This document shows, in pieces, positions 15,494 through 24,257 of a DNA stretch of 55,833 nucleotides. Within the stretch, counting starts at the first letter, position 1. Every line of letters starts with the position of its first letter. A program made the translations under genes and the position numbers. The notes under the pieces were generated by a model, which made no database searches, was not told where the DNA came from, and saw nothing but the letters and a program-made list of their open reading frames with translations. The stretch covers positions 1-55,833 of the forward strand of contig JACRAF010000035.1 in the NCBI GenBank assembly GCA_016213505.1, read 5' to 3'. Origin of the DNA: Devosia nanyangense. GTDB taxonomy: Bacteria; Pseudomonadota; Alphaproteobacteria; Rhizobiales; Devosiaceae.

Positions 15494-16434
15494 GCGCCGA
15501 AGCCGCCATTCTGCCGGGACGCGGCGGGCTGTTCGGCGGCCTCAGCGATACCTTCTGGCGGCGGCCGAAGCTGTTCGTCTTCCTGCTGCTCCTGCCGGCG
15601 GCGCTGTGGCTGGGCATCGTCTATCTCGGCTCGCTGTTTGCTCTGTTGCTGCAGAGCTTTTTTCACATCGACGATTTCTCAGGCCTCGTGGTCCACGAAT
15701 TTACGCTCAAGACCTACGCCGAGCTGTTCAAGCCGCAGAATTTCGACATCATTGTCCGCACCGCGTCGATGGCGGCGATGGTCACCATCGCCTCGGCGAT
15801 CGTCGCGGTCCCCATCGCCTATGTCGCGGCGCGCTATGCCAAGCGCCGCTGGAAGGCGCTCTTCTACCTCGCGGTGATGCTGCCGCTGTGGTCGAGCTAC
15901 CTGGTCAAGGTCTATGCCTGGAAGCTGGTCCTCGCCAAGGAGGGGATCATCACCTGGGTGTTCGAGCAGCTGCACATCTCGCCGGCGCTCGATGCGATCC
16001 TCGCGATCCCGGTGATCGGCGGCAATTCGCTGAGCTTCTCGTTCATCGGCACATTTTTGGTCTTTCTCTATATCTGGCTGCCCTACATGATCCTGCCGAT
16101 CCAGGCGGCGGTCGAGCGCGTCCCGGTCAATCTGATCGACGCGTCGGCCGATCTCGGCGCGCATCCGCTGGCGACGTTCCGGCACGTGATCTTCCCGCTG
16201 GCCCTGCCGGGGATCGTGGCCGGCTCGATCTTCACCTTCTCGCTGACGCTGGGCGACTACATCATCCCGCAGATCGTCGGCAATGGCAGGCTATTCATCG
16301 GCCAGGTGGTCTACACGCAGCAGGGGACGGCCGGGAACATCCCGCTGGCGGCGGCCTTCACCGTGGTCCCCATCGTCATCATGGGGCTCTACCTCTGGGG
16401 CGCGCGGAGAATGGGGGCGTTCGATGCGCTCTGA
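15490..16434 (+). CDS. ABC transporter permease (PotB/YdcU-like)
   Basis: A 314-aa inner membrane protein with about six helices. The first is [20 protein letters not shown], and the cytoplasmic coupling loop has [25 protein letters not shown], the EAA motif of type I importers. The GTG at 15490 overlaps the ATPase stop. Its last codons overlap the next permease gene by 11 bp, confirming a tight operon. Confidence 0.93.
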   Translation: MSAEAAILPGRGGLFGGLSDTFWRRPKLFVFLLLLPAALWLGIVYLGSLFALLLQSFFHIDDFSGLVVHEFTLKTYAELFKPQNFDIIVRTASMAAMVTIASAIVAVPIAYVAARYAKRRWKALFYLAVMLPLWSSYLVKVYAWKLVLAKEGIITWVFEQLHISPALDAILAIPVIGGNSLSFSFIGTFLVFLYIWLPYMILPIQAAVERVPVNLIDASADLGAHPLATFRHVIFPLALPGIVAGSIFTFSLTLGDYIIPQIVGNGRLFIGQVVYTQQGTAGNIPLAAAFTVVPIVIMGLYLWGARRMGAFDAL

Positions 16435-17248
16435 CAAGGTCGACGGCGGACCGCGCGCATCGCTGGGACTGAAGTTCGCCGCGGCCGGCGGGCTGGCCTT
16501 TCTCCTGGTGCCGCTGCTGATCATCTTCGTTTACGCCTTCACTACGGAAGAAAAGAGCTTCCAGTGGCCGCCCCCGGGGCTGACCACGAAGTGGTTCGCG
16601 GTCGCCTGGGCCCGGGCCGATATCTGGTCGGCGCTGACGCTGTCGGTACAGGTCGCGGCGATCTCGACCGCGTTGGCGCTGATCCTGGGCACGCTCTGCG
16701 CCGCGGCGGTGTCTGGATCGAAGTTCTTCGGCCGCGAGGTGGTGTCGCTGCTGGTGATCCTGCCGATCGCGCTGCCCGGCATCATCACCGGCATTTCGCT
16801 GCGCTCGGCGTTCAGCCTGCTCGACATTCCCTTCAGCTTCTGGACCATCGTTCTGGGTCATGCGACGTTCTGCATCGTGGTGGTCTACAACAACGCAGTC
16901 GCACGCTTCCGCCGCACCTCGGGCTCGCTGGTCGAGGCGTCAATGGACCTCGGTGCCGACGGCTTCCAGACCTTCCGCCACGTCATCCTGCCCAATATCG
17001 GCACTGCGCTTCTGGCGGGCGGCATGCTTGCCTTCGCGCTGAGTTTCGACGAAGTGATCGTCACCACCTTCACCGCTGGCCAGCAGCAGACGCTGCCGCT
17101 GTGGATGCTCGAGGAACTGATCCGGCCCCGGCAACGCCCGGTGACCAATGTGGTGGCGATGTTCGTGGTGCTCGTGACGTTCCTGCCGATTCTGGCGGCG
17201 TACTATCTGACGCGGGACGGGGACAATGTCGCGGGGATGGGGAAGTGA
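16424..17248 (+). CDS. ABC transporter permease (PotC/YdcV-like)
   Basis: A 274-aa inner membrane protein. The first helix ([17 protein letters not shown]) is followed by [13 protein letters not shown], typical of the PotC/YdcV group. The EAA loop is [23 protein letters not shown]. The ATG at 16424 lies inside the end of the preceding permease gene. It forms the heterodimeric channel with the upstream permease. Confidence 0.93.
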   Translation: MRSDKVDGGPRASLGLKFAAAGGLAFLLVPLLIIFVYAFTTEEKSFQWPPPGLTTKWFAVAWARADIWSALTLSVQVAAISTALALILGTLCAAAVSGSKFFGREVVSLLVILPIALPGIITGISLRSAFSLLDIPFSFWTIVLGHATFCIVVVYNNAVARFRRTSGSLVEASMDLGADGFQTFRHVILPNIGTALLAGGMLAFALSFDEVIVTTFTAGQQQTLPLWMLEELIRPRQRPVTNVVAMFVVLVTFLPILAAYYLTRDGDNVAGMGK

Positions 17249-17265
17249 CGAGTTTTGCGCCAGTA

Positions 17266-17330
17266 GCTCCCCCTCATCCGGCTTCTCCCTTGATGGGAGG
17301 AAGTGCCCGAAAGGCGGATGAGGGTGGGGC
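17266..17330. repeat. Palindromic intergenic repeat (degenerate family copy)
   Basis: Arms GCTCCCCCTCATCCGGC (17266) and GCGGATGAGGGTGGGGC (17330) flank an inner inverted pair (CTTCTCCCTTGATGGGAG). It sits in the 109-bp gap between the second permease and the dehydrogenase gene, so it would form a stable stem-loop within the operon transcript. It resembles the elements at 5551-5681 and 54501-54566. Confidence 0.75.
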
Positions 17331-17357
17331 TGCCAACATGAAGTCGGGAGAGTAGGA

Positions 17358-18785
17358 ATGGACACGCAGATGCTGATCGGCTCGCGCCTGGAGGCGGGCA
17401 CCGAGACCGAGGAGCAGGTGCTCAACCCGCGCACCGGTGCGCTGATCGCGGGAATCGCCGAAGCCTCGATCGCGCAGATCGACGCGGCGGTGGCGGCGGC
17501 TGAAACAGCGTTCAAGACATGGTCGCGCACCACGCCCGGCCAGCGCTCGGGCTATTTGCTCAAAATCGCCAATGCCATCGAGGCGGACGCGGCAGGGTTC
17601 GCGGCGCTCGAGGCGCTCAATTGCGGCAAGCCGATCAACGCCGTGCTCAACGACGAAATCCCCGCCATCGTCGATTGCTGGCGATTCTTCGCCGGCGCGG
17701 TGCGCAACATGTCGGCGACCGTCGCGGGCGAATATCTCCCCGGCCACACCTCGATGATCCGGCGCGACGCCATCGGCATCGTCGGCTCCATCGCGCCGTG
17801 GAACTACCCGCTGATGATGATGGCCTGGAAGCTCGCGCCCGCCATCGCCGGCGGCAACACGGTAGTGTTCAAGCCGTCCGAACAAACGCCGCTGACCTCG
17901 CTGAAGCTGGCCAGGGTGATGGCCGGCATCCTGCCCGAGGGCGTGGTCAACGTCATCCTCGGGCGCGGCGACACGGTGGGCAACGCGCTGATCAACCACC
18001 CCAAGATCAACATGATCTCGATTACCGGGGACGTCGCGACCGGCAAGAAGGTGCTGCAGGCCGCTGCCAAGTCGGTCAAGCGCACGCATCTCGAACTCGG
18101 CGGCAAGGCGCCGGTGATCGTCTATGACGACGCCGACCTGCAGGCGGTGGTTTCGGGGCTGCGCGCCTTCGGCTTCTACAACGCCGGACAGGACTGCACG
18201 GCCGCCTGCCGCATCTACGCCGGGCCGAAGATCCACGACAAGCTGGTGGCGGACCTTGCCTCGGCCGTCTCGTCGATCCGTTTCAACCAGCAGGACGATA
18301 CGCGGAACGAAATCGGGCCGCTGATCTCCAAGCGCCAGCGCGACAGGGTGTCGAGTTTCGTCGAACGCGCCGCCGAGTTGCCGCACATCAAGATTGCGAC
18401 CGGTGGGCATATGTCGGGCGCGAACGGCTACTACTACGAGCCGACCGTGGTCGCGGGCGCGCTGCAGAGCGACGAGATCGTTCGGCGCGAGGTGTTCGGC
18501 CCGGTGGTCTCGATCACCCGCTTCACCGAGCCCGAGGACGCGATCGCGTGGGCCAATGACAGCGACTACGGCCTCGCCTCGTCAGTGTGGACCAGGGACG
18601 TAAGCAAGGCCATGCAGACCGCGGCGCGGCTGCAATATGGCTGTACCTGGATCAACACCCACTTCATGCTGGTCAACGAAATGCCGCATGGCGGGCTGAA
18701 GCAGTCGGGCTACGGCAAGGATATGTCGGTTTATGCGCTCGAGGACTATACTGCCGTCCGGCATGTGATGATCAATCACGGTTGA
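17358..18785 (+). CDS. Gamma-aminobutyraldehyde dehydrogenase (PatD-like aldehyde dehydrogenase)
   Basis: A 475-aa NAD(P)-dependent aldehyde dehydrogenase with a full catalytic set: N149 (PWNYP), E246 (LELGGK) and the nucleophile C280 in [11 protein letters not shown]. The QDCTAACR context and overall length match the PatD/YdcW aminobutyraldehyde group rather than generic betaine aldehyde enzymes. It would oxidise 4-aminobutanal, from putrescine transamination or oxidation, to GABA. Its place behind a YdcSTUV-like transporter supports this. No putrescine aminotransferase or GABA transaminase gene is in the window, so the pathway must be completed elsewhere. Confidence 0.88.
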   Translation: MDTQMLIGSRLEAGTETEEQVLNPRTGALIAGIAEASIAQIDAAVAAAETAFKTWSRTTPGQRSGYLLKIANAIEADAAGFAALEALNCGKPINAVLNDEIPAIVDCWRFFAGAVRNMSATVAGEYLPGHTSMIRRDAIGIVGSIAPWNYPLMMMAWKLAPAIAGGNTVVFKPSEQTPLTSLKLARVMAGILPEGVVNVILGRGDTVGNALINHPKINMISITGDVATGKKVLQAAAKSVKRTHLELGGKAPVIVYDDADLQAVVSGLRAFGFYNAGQDCTAACRIYAGPKIHDKLVADLASAVSSIRFNQQDDTRNEIGPLISKRQRDRVSSFVERAAELPHIKIATGGHMSGANGYYYEPTVVAGALQSDEIVRREVFGPVVSITRFTEPEDAIAWANDSDYGLASSVWTRDVSKAMQTAARLQYGCTWINTHFMLVNEMPHGGLKQSGYGKDMSVYALEDYTAVRHVMINHG

Positions 18786-18795
18786 GGAGGCGACT

Positions 18796-18870
18796 ATGGG
18801 ACGACGACGCTTCATCGGGTTGCTCGCTGCGGCACTGGTCTCGCCGGCGCTTGCCGACGTGCCTGGGTAG
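18796..18870 (+). pseudogene. Signal-peptide remnant of a truncated exported protein
   Basis: Directly after the dehydrogenase and behind a good GAGGAGG ribosome site, an ATG opens MGRRRFIGLLAAALVSPALA, a twin-arginine-like signal peptide with an ALA cleavage site. It stops after 24 codons, and the next gene (minus strand) ends 8 bp later. It looks like the 5' stump of a gene whose body was deleted, possibly the last gene of the polyamine operon. A genuine micro-peptide is less likely. Confidence 0.55.
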
Positions 18871-18878
18871 CGACGCGG

Positions 18879-20370
18879 TCAGGCTCCCTGCAACTGTCCC
18901 TGAAGGTACGCGTCCAGCGTTGCCTTGGTCCCCTTGGACCACAGCGTCGTCAGCGCATGGCTGAAGGCACCAGCATAGATTGGATTGCTCGTCAGCTCAC
19001 CGAAGATATCGGTCATCGCGAGCCAGGCGTGGGGATCGGTCCTGGCACGCTTCGCCTGCGCGGTGAGCCGCGTCCAATTCGGATCGTTGGGGGCGATCGG
19101 CTGGCCGCTGTCGGTCTCGCCGTAGCAATAGCGGGCCCAGAGCGCGGAGACGAGAGCGAGGCCGGTGACCTTTCGCCCCGCTCTAAGCCCATCGGCGGCC
19201 GAAGGCAGAATGAACTTGGGCTGGCGATTCGACCCGTCGAGGCAGAGCCGGGTGACGGTGTCGCCGATTTTTTGGGTTCGAGAAGCGGCGGACGATCAGA
19301 CCGTAGTAGTCGCCGAGATCGGTCTCCGGCACCGGCGGGACGATGGGGATGATCTCGTCGCGCTCGACCTTGTCGAGCAAGCCGCGCACCAGTTCGTTTT
19401 CCATCGCCTCGTGGACGAAGTGGATGTCCATCAGTGCGGCAGGGTAGGCGATGGTCGCGTGGCCGCCGTTGAGGATGCGGATCTTCATCAGCTCGAACGG
19501 CGCGACGTCGTCGACGAACAGCACGCCGACCTTGTCGAGGGCTGGACGACCGGCCGGAAAATCGTCCTCCAGCACCCATTGCCGAAAGTTTTCGCAAAAC
19601 ACCGGCCAGGCGTCGACGATGCCGAAATTGTCGGCCAACAATTGCCGCTCGCGGTCGCCGGTCGCCGGGGTGATGCGGTCGACCATGCTGTTGGGGAAGG
19701 CGACGTTGGTTTTTACCCAGGCGGCGAGTTCGGGGTAGATCAGCTGCGCGAGGCCGACCACGGCGTTCCGCGTCACGTGTCCGTTGCCGGGGATGTTATC
19801 GCAGCTCATCACGGTGAAGGGCCCGATGCCGGTGTCGCGGCGGCGTTTCAGCCCCGCGAGAATCAGCCCGAACACGGTCTTCGGACGGGTCAGGAGGTCC
19901 GCTGCATCGGCGACGATGTCGGGATGTTTTGGATCGAACCGCTGCGTCGCCGGATCGATGTAATAGCCACCCTCGGTGATGGTGAGCGAGGCGATCCGGA
20001 TCGCCGGGTCGGCGAGTTTGGCGATGATCGCGGCGGCGTCGCCGACCTTGAGGTAGTCGATCATCGGCGCGGTGATGCGGGCGGTCGAGTGGTCCGCTTC
20101 CTGCTCGACCACCGTCGTCAGCCAGTCCTGCAATTGCAGCTTTTGCCGCATCGCCTCATCGGGCGGGCGCACTCCGGCGCCGACCAGGGCCCAGTCGAGA
20201 TCGAGGCCGAAGTTGAACAGGTCGTCGAGGTAGACAGCCAGATGGGCGCGATGGAAATTGCCGATGCCGAAATGCAGGATTCCGGCCTTCAGCCGCGACG
20301 GGTCGTAGGCCGGCACGGCGACTGCCTTCGGCAGGTCCTTCAGCGCGCCGACCGACACTTGGATAGGCAT
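18879..20370 (-). pseudogene. Mannitol dehydrogenase/fructuronate reductase family gene with a frameshift
   Basis: Start MPIQVSVGALKDL at 20370. The Rossmann block is GILHFGIGNFHRAHLAVYLDD, and the catalytic motif KIRILNGGH matches the K-x5-N-G-x2-H pattern of polyol/hexuronate 2-dehydrogenases. The reading frame breaks at a run of six T (19268-19273). Removing one base restores IGDTVTRLCLDGSNRQPKF and continues to a stop at 18879, giving a normal 496-aa protein. It is therefore either a recent null mutation or an assembly/sequencing indel in a homopolymer. Substrate (mannitol, arabinitol, fructuronate) cannot be settled. Next upstream is the GGDEF gene, whose stop is 9 bp away. Confidence 0.85.
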
Positions 20371-20379
20371 GGTCGTCTC

Positions 20380-21558
20380 CTAGGCGGCTGCAGGCACCCG
20401 CGGCGGGGGCACGCCGGTGCCCTGCGGTCGCTTGGCGATGCTGACGCGATTGCGACCCGCCGCTTTGGATGCGTACAGGGCCCCATCGGCAGCGGAGATT
20501 AGCGAATCGGCAGTCGCGCCATCAACGGGAAAGGTAGCCACACCGAACGAGGCCGTCACTTCGAGGTTCGATCCGTCGAACGGTATGTGAACAGCTGCCA
20601 GCGCGCTGCGCAACTGCTCGGCCCGCCGAGCCGCGGCGTCCTGCGACATTCCAGGCAGAACCAGCAAGAACTCCTCGCCGCCGTAACGGCTGCACATATC
20701 GCTGCCGCGCGCATGCTGTTTCAGGAGGTCGCCAAGAACCCGCAGAACCTCGTCGCCTGCCAGGTGTCCGTAGTGGTCGTTGACGGCCTTGAAATGATCG
20801 AGGTCGGCCATGATGGCGCTGACCGGGTAGTCGGCGCGCTTTGCCGCAATCAGCTCCCGGCTGAGGAAGTCATCGAGATAGAAGCGGTTGTATAGGCCGG
20901 TGAGCCCGTCGTGAATTGACTGTTCGCGCAGCTTGTCCTGCAACGCCTGCAGGTCTCGCGCGGCGCGAACGCGCTCCGTGACATCAAGGAGCATGCTGAT
21001 CAAGGCCCGCTTGCCCCCCAATTCCATCACGCTGCCATGTACCTCGATATCGATCACCGCTCCGTCTTTGCGCAGTCCGCGGTATCCGAAGTCGATCTGA
21101 TCGATCTCGCCACTGACGCGCCGGCGAACGTTCTCCTCGACCATGGCGCGATCCTCGTCGGCGGCGAGATCGACAGGCCCAAGCTGTCGCATTTCGTCGG
21201 CGGTGTAGCCGAAGATCTCATCGAACTTCGCGTTGCTGTAGGTGAACTTTCCATTTTCGGTAATGGTGATGCCGACAAGCGACTGGCCCACGACACCGCG
21301 GAACTTGGCTTCCGACTCGCGCAGCGCGCGATTGATCTTCTCGTTCTCGGCGAGTGCGGCTTCGAGTTCGGCCGTGCGCGTGCGGATCCGGTCTTCCAGC
21401 ATGACGGTGACCTGGAAACGGCTATAGTCAGATTCCTGCGAGCTCGCGCTGCGCTCGGCACGGTCCATCAGCGCTTGGATTGTCTTGTTCAGTCGCGCGA
21501 TCTCGGCCTGCAACTGCGGTACGCCCGGAGTAGAGTCCCTGGGCTCCCGGTCAGGCAT
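20380..21558 (-). CDS. PAS-GGDEF diguanylate cyclase
   Basis: A 392-aa protein: a coiled-coil N-terminus (LQAEIARLNKTIQALM, then RTRTAELEAALAENEKIN), one PAS domain (about 80-200, GQSLVGITITENGKFTYSN) and a GGDEF domain (about 220-375) with active site RYGGEEF. An RGSD inhibitory site lies five residues before it, so product feedback is likely. It makes cyclic di-GMP. The ATG at 21558 overlaps the stop of the upstream FIST gene by 8 bp; a TTG at 21591 is possible. Coupling to a FIST sensor suggests the FIST protein controls this cyclase. No transmembrane segment. Confidence 0.92.
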   Translation of the reverse strand: MPDREPRDSTPGVPQLQAEIARLNKTIQALMDRAERSASSQESDYSRFQVTVMLEDRIRTRTAELEAALAENEKINRALRESEAKFRGVVGQSLVGITITENGKFTYSNAKFDEIFGYTADEMRQLGPVDLAADEDRAMVEENVRRRVSGEIDQIDFGYRGLRKDGAVIDIEVHGSVMELGGKRALISMLLDVTERVRAARDLQALQDKLREQSIHDGLTGLYNRFYLDDFLSRELIAAKRADYPVSAIMADLDHFKAVNDHYGHLAGDEVLRVLGDLLKQHARGSDMCSRYGGEEFLLVLPGMSQDAAARRAEQLRSALAAVHIPFDGSNLEVTASFGVATFPVDGATADSLISAADGALYASKAAGRNRVSIAKRPQGTGVPPPRVPAAA

Positions 21559-22711
21559 TTGCGGCCGTCGTGGGGTCTGAGCCGATGGCAATTCCGACGA
21601 GCGTCTGGTTCACGTGCACCCCGTTGAACTGCTCGCCGTAAGTGCTGAAGCCTATTGTATTGTTGCGCTGAAAGGCCTCCGCGATGTTCTCTCGCTGAGG
21701 GCTCTGGAAGATTTCGAGTTTGCGCAGAATGCAGTCGCATCCAAGAACGAGCTGCGGTGGGCCGATGTCCTCCCGTATGCCATTGAGCATTTTCGCCAGG
21801 TTCTCGAGCAGATCCACGCCCTTGGCCACCCGGAGAACCAAGCCATTTTCGATGGCGCAAAAGAAGGTCAGGCTGCCGTCGGGATTGGCGTTCTTGATCG
21901 ATCGCACGTAGCTGGTACCATCGATCATCACGACGACCGGCGAAGCGGCGAAGCGCCCAGGATCGAGATCCTCGGCATTCAGGCGCAGCACCCGAGCATA
22001 TTCCTCGGCTGCCGGCAGTCCGTTGATTTCCTTGACGATGCGGCGGGCGGCGTCGGCCTCGGTCACGACCATTCTCTCGTCCTGGGCGACGAAGTGCTGG
22101 GTCTTGAAGACCTTGAACGGCAGCGGCGTGGTCACCAGTGTCAGCACCGCGCTATCGGAGTGGAATCTTCCATCCAGGTAGACTCGCGTGCTCCCGAATG
22201 CCAGTCCGTCGCCAGCTGAGCCGCCGACGAGGGGCAGGTTTCCGAGGACGTTCTGGAGGACGTGCGTCACCGGCTCTTCGCGGATGGAAAGACCATCGAT
22301 GAGCAGCAAGGCGAAACTGTTCGTCGCGCTCGTTTTTGGCTCGATGCCTTCCAGCCGGCCCAGGAGATTGGCGGCAGCGGCTTCGCCCTTGGCCGAGTCG
22401 AATTGCTGAAGGTCGTCGATCATACCGCTTACAGCTTGGAAGTCCGCGCCCGGGAAGCTCGCACCCGTCAGACTGTGATCCATATATCCGGCGGGGCCGA
22501 TTTCTCCCGCGGTGGTGCAACCCACAACCTGCACACCAGCGAACAGCCGTTGCATTTCGTCGGCAATCGCGTCGAGATCGTATTCGCTGGAGCAGAAGAA
22601 GATCACCAGCGCGGTGTTGAGCTGTTCTACTGCCGCGTGAAATTCGCGTACCGCGTCACGCGCCTCAAGGGCGGACGACTGAGCTGTTCGTATATGCGGC
22701 TGCATCGCCAC
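21551..22711 (-). CDS. FIST-domain sensor protein (possible NO/heme sensor, NosP-like)
   Basis: A 386-aa soluble protein composed of FIST_N (about 30-220; FFCSSEYDLDAIADEMQ, VVGCTTAGEIGPAG, LVGGSAGDGLAFG) and FIST_C (about 225-370; LVLGCDCILRK, GFSTYGEQF). FIST proteins are intracellular ligand sensors, and some (NosP) bind heme and nitric oxide and regulate adjacent kinases or GGDEF/EAL enzymes. The GTG start at 22711 has GAGGA at a good distance. The gene overlaps the GGDEF gene downstream, and an FNR/FixK-type site lies about 90 bp upstream. The heme ligand cannot be verified from sequence alone. Confidence 0.88.
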   Translation of the reverse strand: MAMQPHIRTAQSSALEARDAVREFHAAVEQLNTALVIFFCSSEYDLDAIADEMQRLFAGVQVVGCTTAGEIGPAGYMDHSLTGASFPGADFQAVSGMIDDLQQFDSAKGEAAAANLLGRLEGIEPKTSATNSFALLLIDGLSIREEPVTHVLQNVLGNLPLVGGSAGDGLAFGSTRVYLDGRFHSDSAVLTLVTTPLPFKVFKTQHFVAQDERMVVTEADAARRIVKEINGLPAAEEYARVLRLNAEDLDPGRFAASPVVVMIDGTSYVRSIKNANPDGSLTFFCAIENGLVLRVAKGVDLLENLAKMLNGIREDIGPPQLVLGCDCILRKLEIFQSPQRENIAEAFQRNNTIGFSTYGEQFNGVHVNQTLVGIAIGSDPTTAANA

Positions 22712-23004
22712 GTCGGTTCCTCGCCAGTTCGGCGCAAATAGGTACTTCTCGATGGCTCCGGAATGTTATTGTCGCGCCGAGTCGCCGTCGCTTATCTTGA
22801 TCCAAGTCAAGGTCCAATGGTGCAGACACCGGTCCAAATATTTGGCCGACGATTGTCGTGCCTTTTCATAAAGTTCAACACGTTGCTGATCTTGGAATAT
22901 CGCAAATATTCTGGGCGACGGCCGTGATGGTGGGACCGGTTTGACTGTGGAATGAGTTACTAGGATCGGCCGGTTGCGCACCCTGTCGACCCTGCGTCGA
23001 GCGC
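22712..23004. other. Gene-free promoter region with several symmetric sites
   Basis: A 293-bp, relatively AT-rich gap between the GntR gene stop and the FIST start. Beyond the FNR-like box it holds CCAAATATTTGG (22834-22845, perfect 12-bp palindrome) and GAATAT-N5-ATATTC (22895-22911). An open frame on the minus strand (22766-22981) runs through all these sites and has no recognisable features, so I regard the stretch as regulatory. Confidence 0.6.
22797..22810. promoter_or_regulatory. FNR/FixK-type box upstream of the FIST-GGDEF operon
   Basis: TTGATCCAAGTCAA fits the TTGA-N6-TCAA consensus of FNR/FnrL/FixK regulators exactly, extended to CTTGATCCAAGTCAAG (one more symmetric pair). It lies 86-99 bp upstream of the FIST start, compatible with activation at a promoter around 22740-22770. 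Confidence 0.7.
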
Positions 23005-23808
23005 TCAGCCGTCCTGGACCAAAGGCAGGCCGAGCGGCGGCTGCAGGGCGCGCGAGTTGAGCGCGGTGCGGATGTCGCGCTCGGTTTCCTCGAGATGGTG
23101 GCGCATCGCGGCTCCCGCCACCTTGGCATTGCCATCGCGAATGGCATCGAGGATCGCGCTGTGAGCGGCGATGGTGTCGTCGAAGGTGTGGCCGCGCAGG
23201 TCGTGGCCACGACTGGACAGAAAGAAACTCTGCTGCAGCGGCGCGCTCATCGCCTCGAACAGATAGGAGATCAGCCGGTTGCCGCTGGAGAGCGCGATCG
23301 CCTCGTGGAAAGCGGCGTCGTGACCGTGAAACACGCGCTCAGACTCAGCCGGATCGGCCCCGCCCTTGCCGGCTTCGGCCGCATCGCGCATGCCCTGGAG
23401 CGCGGTTTCGATCGCCGTAATCGCCGCTCGGCTCGCCCGGCGGGCGGCGAGCGTTGCCGACTGCACTTCGATGGACATGCGCAGTTCGATCAGATCGAAC
23501 AGCCCCTTGGGATCGTTGTGGATCGTACCGGAGAGGAAATCGGAGAAGGCGATTCCGGTCGGCTCCTTGACCACCGCGCGGCGGCCGCGTCCGACATCGA
23601 GCAGGCCGCGGCCGGCGAGCATCTTCACGGCCTCACGCACCGTCAGCCGGCTGACCCCGAAGCGGATCGCCAGGTCGCCCTCGCTGGGCAGGCTCGAGCC
23701 CGGTGCCATCTCGCCGAGGATGGTCGCTGCCAGCGCCTTGGCCACAGTGGCTGCGGCGCTCACGGACGATGCACCGTCGCGCGGAGTCGGCTTCTCGAGA
23801 CTGGCCAT
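23005..23808 (-). CDS. GntR-family (FadR/FCD) transcriptional regulator
   Basis: A 267-aa regulator: an N-terminal winged helix-turn-helix (about 20-90) with SLPSEGDLAIRFGVSRLTVREAVKMLAGRGLL split over it, then an all-helical FCD ligand-binding domain (about 105-245) with the metal-binding type histidines in FHGHDAAFHEAI and AAHSAILDAI. FadR-subfamily members usually respond to sugar acids or organic acids. It is divergent from the chvE-like transporter operon across a 449-bp gap and may regulate it or the nearby mannitol dehydrogenase family gene. An inverted repeat at 23818-23838 directly before its start suggests autoregulation. Confidence 0.92.
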   Translation of the reverse strand: MASLEKPTPRDGASSVSAAATVAKALAATILGEMAPGSSLPSEGDLAIRFGVSRLTVREAVKMLAGRGLLDVGRGRRAVVKEPTGIAFSDFLSGTIHNDPKGLFDLIELRMSIEVQSATLAARRASRAAITAIETALQGMRDAAEAGKGGADPAESERVFHGHDAAFHEAIALSSGNRLISYLFEAMSAPLQQSFFLSSRGHDLRGHTFDDTIAAHSAILDAIRDGNAKVAGAAMRHHLEETERDIRTALNSRALQPPLGLPLVQDG

Positions 23809-23817
23809 CTGCCCCTA

Positions 23818-23838
23818 CTTATCAGATAACTTGTTAAG
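23818..23838. promoter_or_regulatory. Inverted repeat at the GntR gene start (candidate operator)
   Basis: CTTATCA (23818-23824) and TGTTAAG (23832-23838) form an inverted repeat (6 of 7 pairs) with a 7-bp spacer, 10 bp before the GntR ATG, in a locally AT-rich patch likely to contain its promoter. Confidence 0.45.
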
Positions 23839-24257
23839 CATATACGCTTGCCTTAGTTAGGAAGGATCGGGCGGACTTGTCAAATGTCCGGCAGGCACGT
23901 GATGATAACGCTTACATTCCGGGAGTATCGGACTGAGGTGTCGGCAGGAATGCGGCGGAGAGTCGCTCGACATCTTCGACCATCTTTACAGGAGTATCTG
24001 ATTACTCTAGCGTCCAACTCGTGCTCGGTTCGGGCACAAAGAGGCCGTCAAGGCCGACGATCGGGAGGCAATCGGGGCATCGGCGGATCGCGCATAGCGG
24101 TTCAATGAAGGGACGCCCCTCGGCACAGCGGTTCGGTCAGCGGCATCGCCGCAGGACGCTCCCTGGGCAGCACAACGCATCCCGGCGTTGGTCGCGCGGC
24201 AACTTCGCGTACCGGCTGTCATCAGCCATCACAAACAACGTTCCCGGGAGGACGCTC
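23839..24257. other. Long leader/promoter region of the chvE-like operon
   Basis: A 419-bp stretch with no convincing gene. It is AT-richer near 23839-24010 (with GAGTA-N6-TACTC around 23993-24008) and then GC-rich up to the GTG start. Open frames here lack ribosome sites and family features. A long 5' leader is possible because the obvious promoter-like bases lie more than 200 bp before the gene. Confidence 0.5.

Noticed and set aside
19013..19597. A 194-codon minus-strand frame near the frameshift
   Set aside because: Only the wrong frame of the mannitol dehydrogenase gene; the true frame resumes after the homopolymer indel.
22766..22981. A 71-aa minus-strand frame in the FIST upstream region
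   Set aside because: No ribosome site, passes through several symmetric regulatory-like sites and has no recognisable content.
23884..24108. Small plus-strand frame before chvE
   Set aside because: No ribosome site and no family similarity; probably part of the leader.
24021..24257. Upstream extension of the ChvE-like protein by 79 codons
   Set aside because: It would bury the signal peptide in the protein; the GTG at 24258 with GGGAGG is the natural start.
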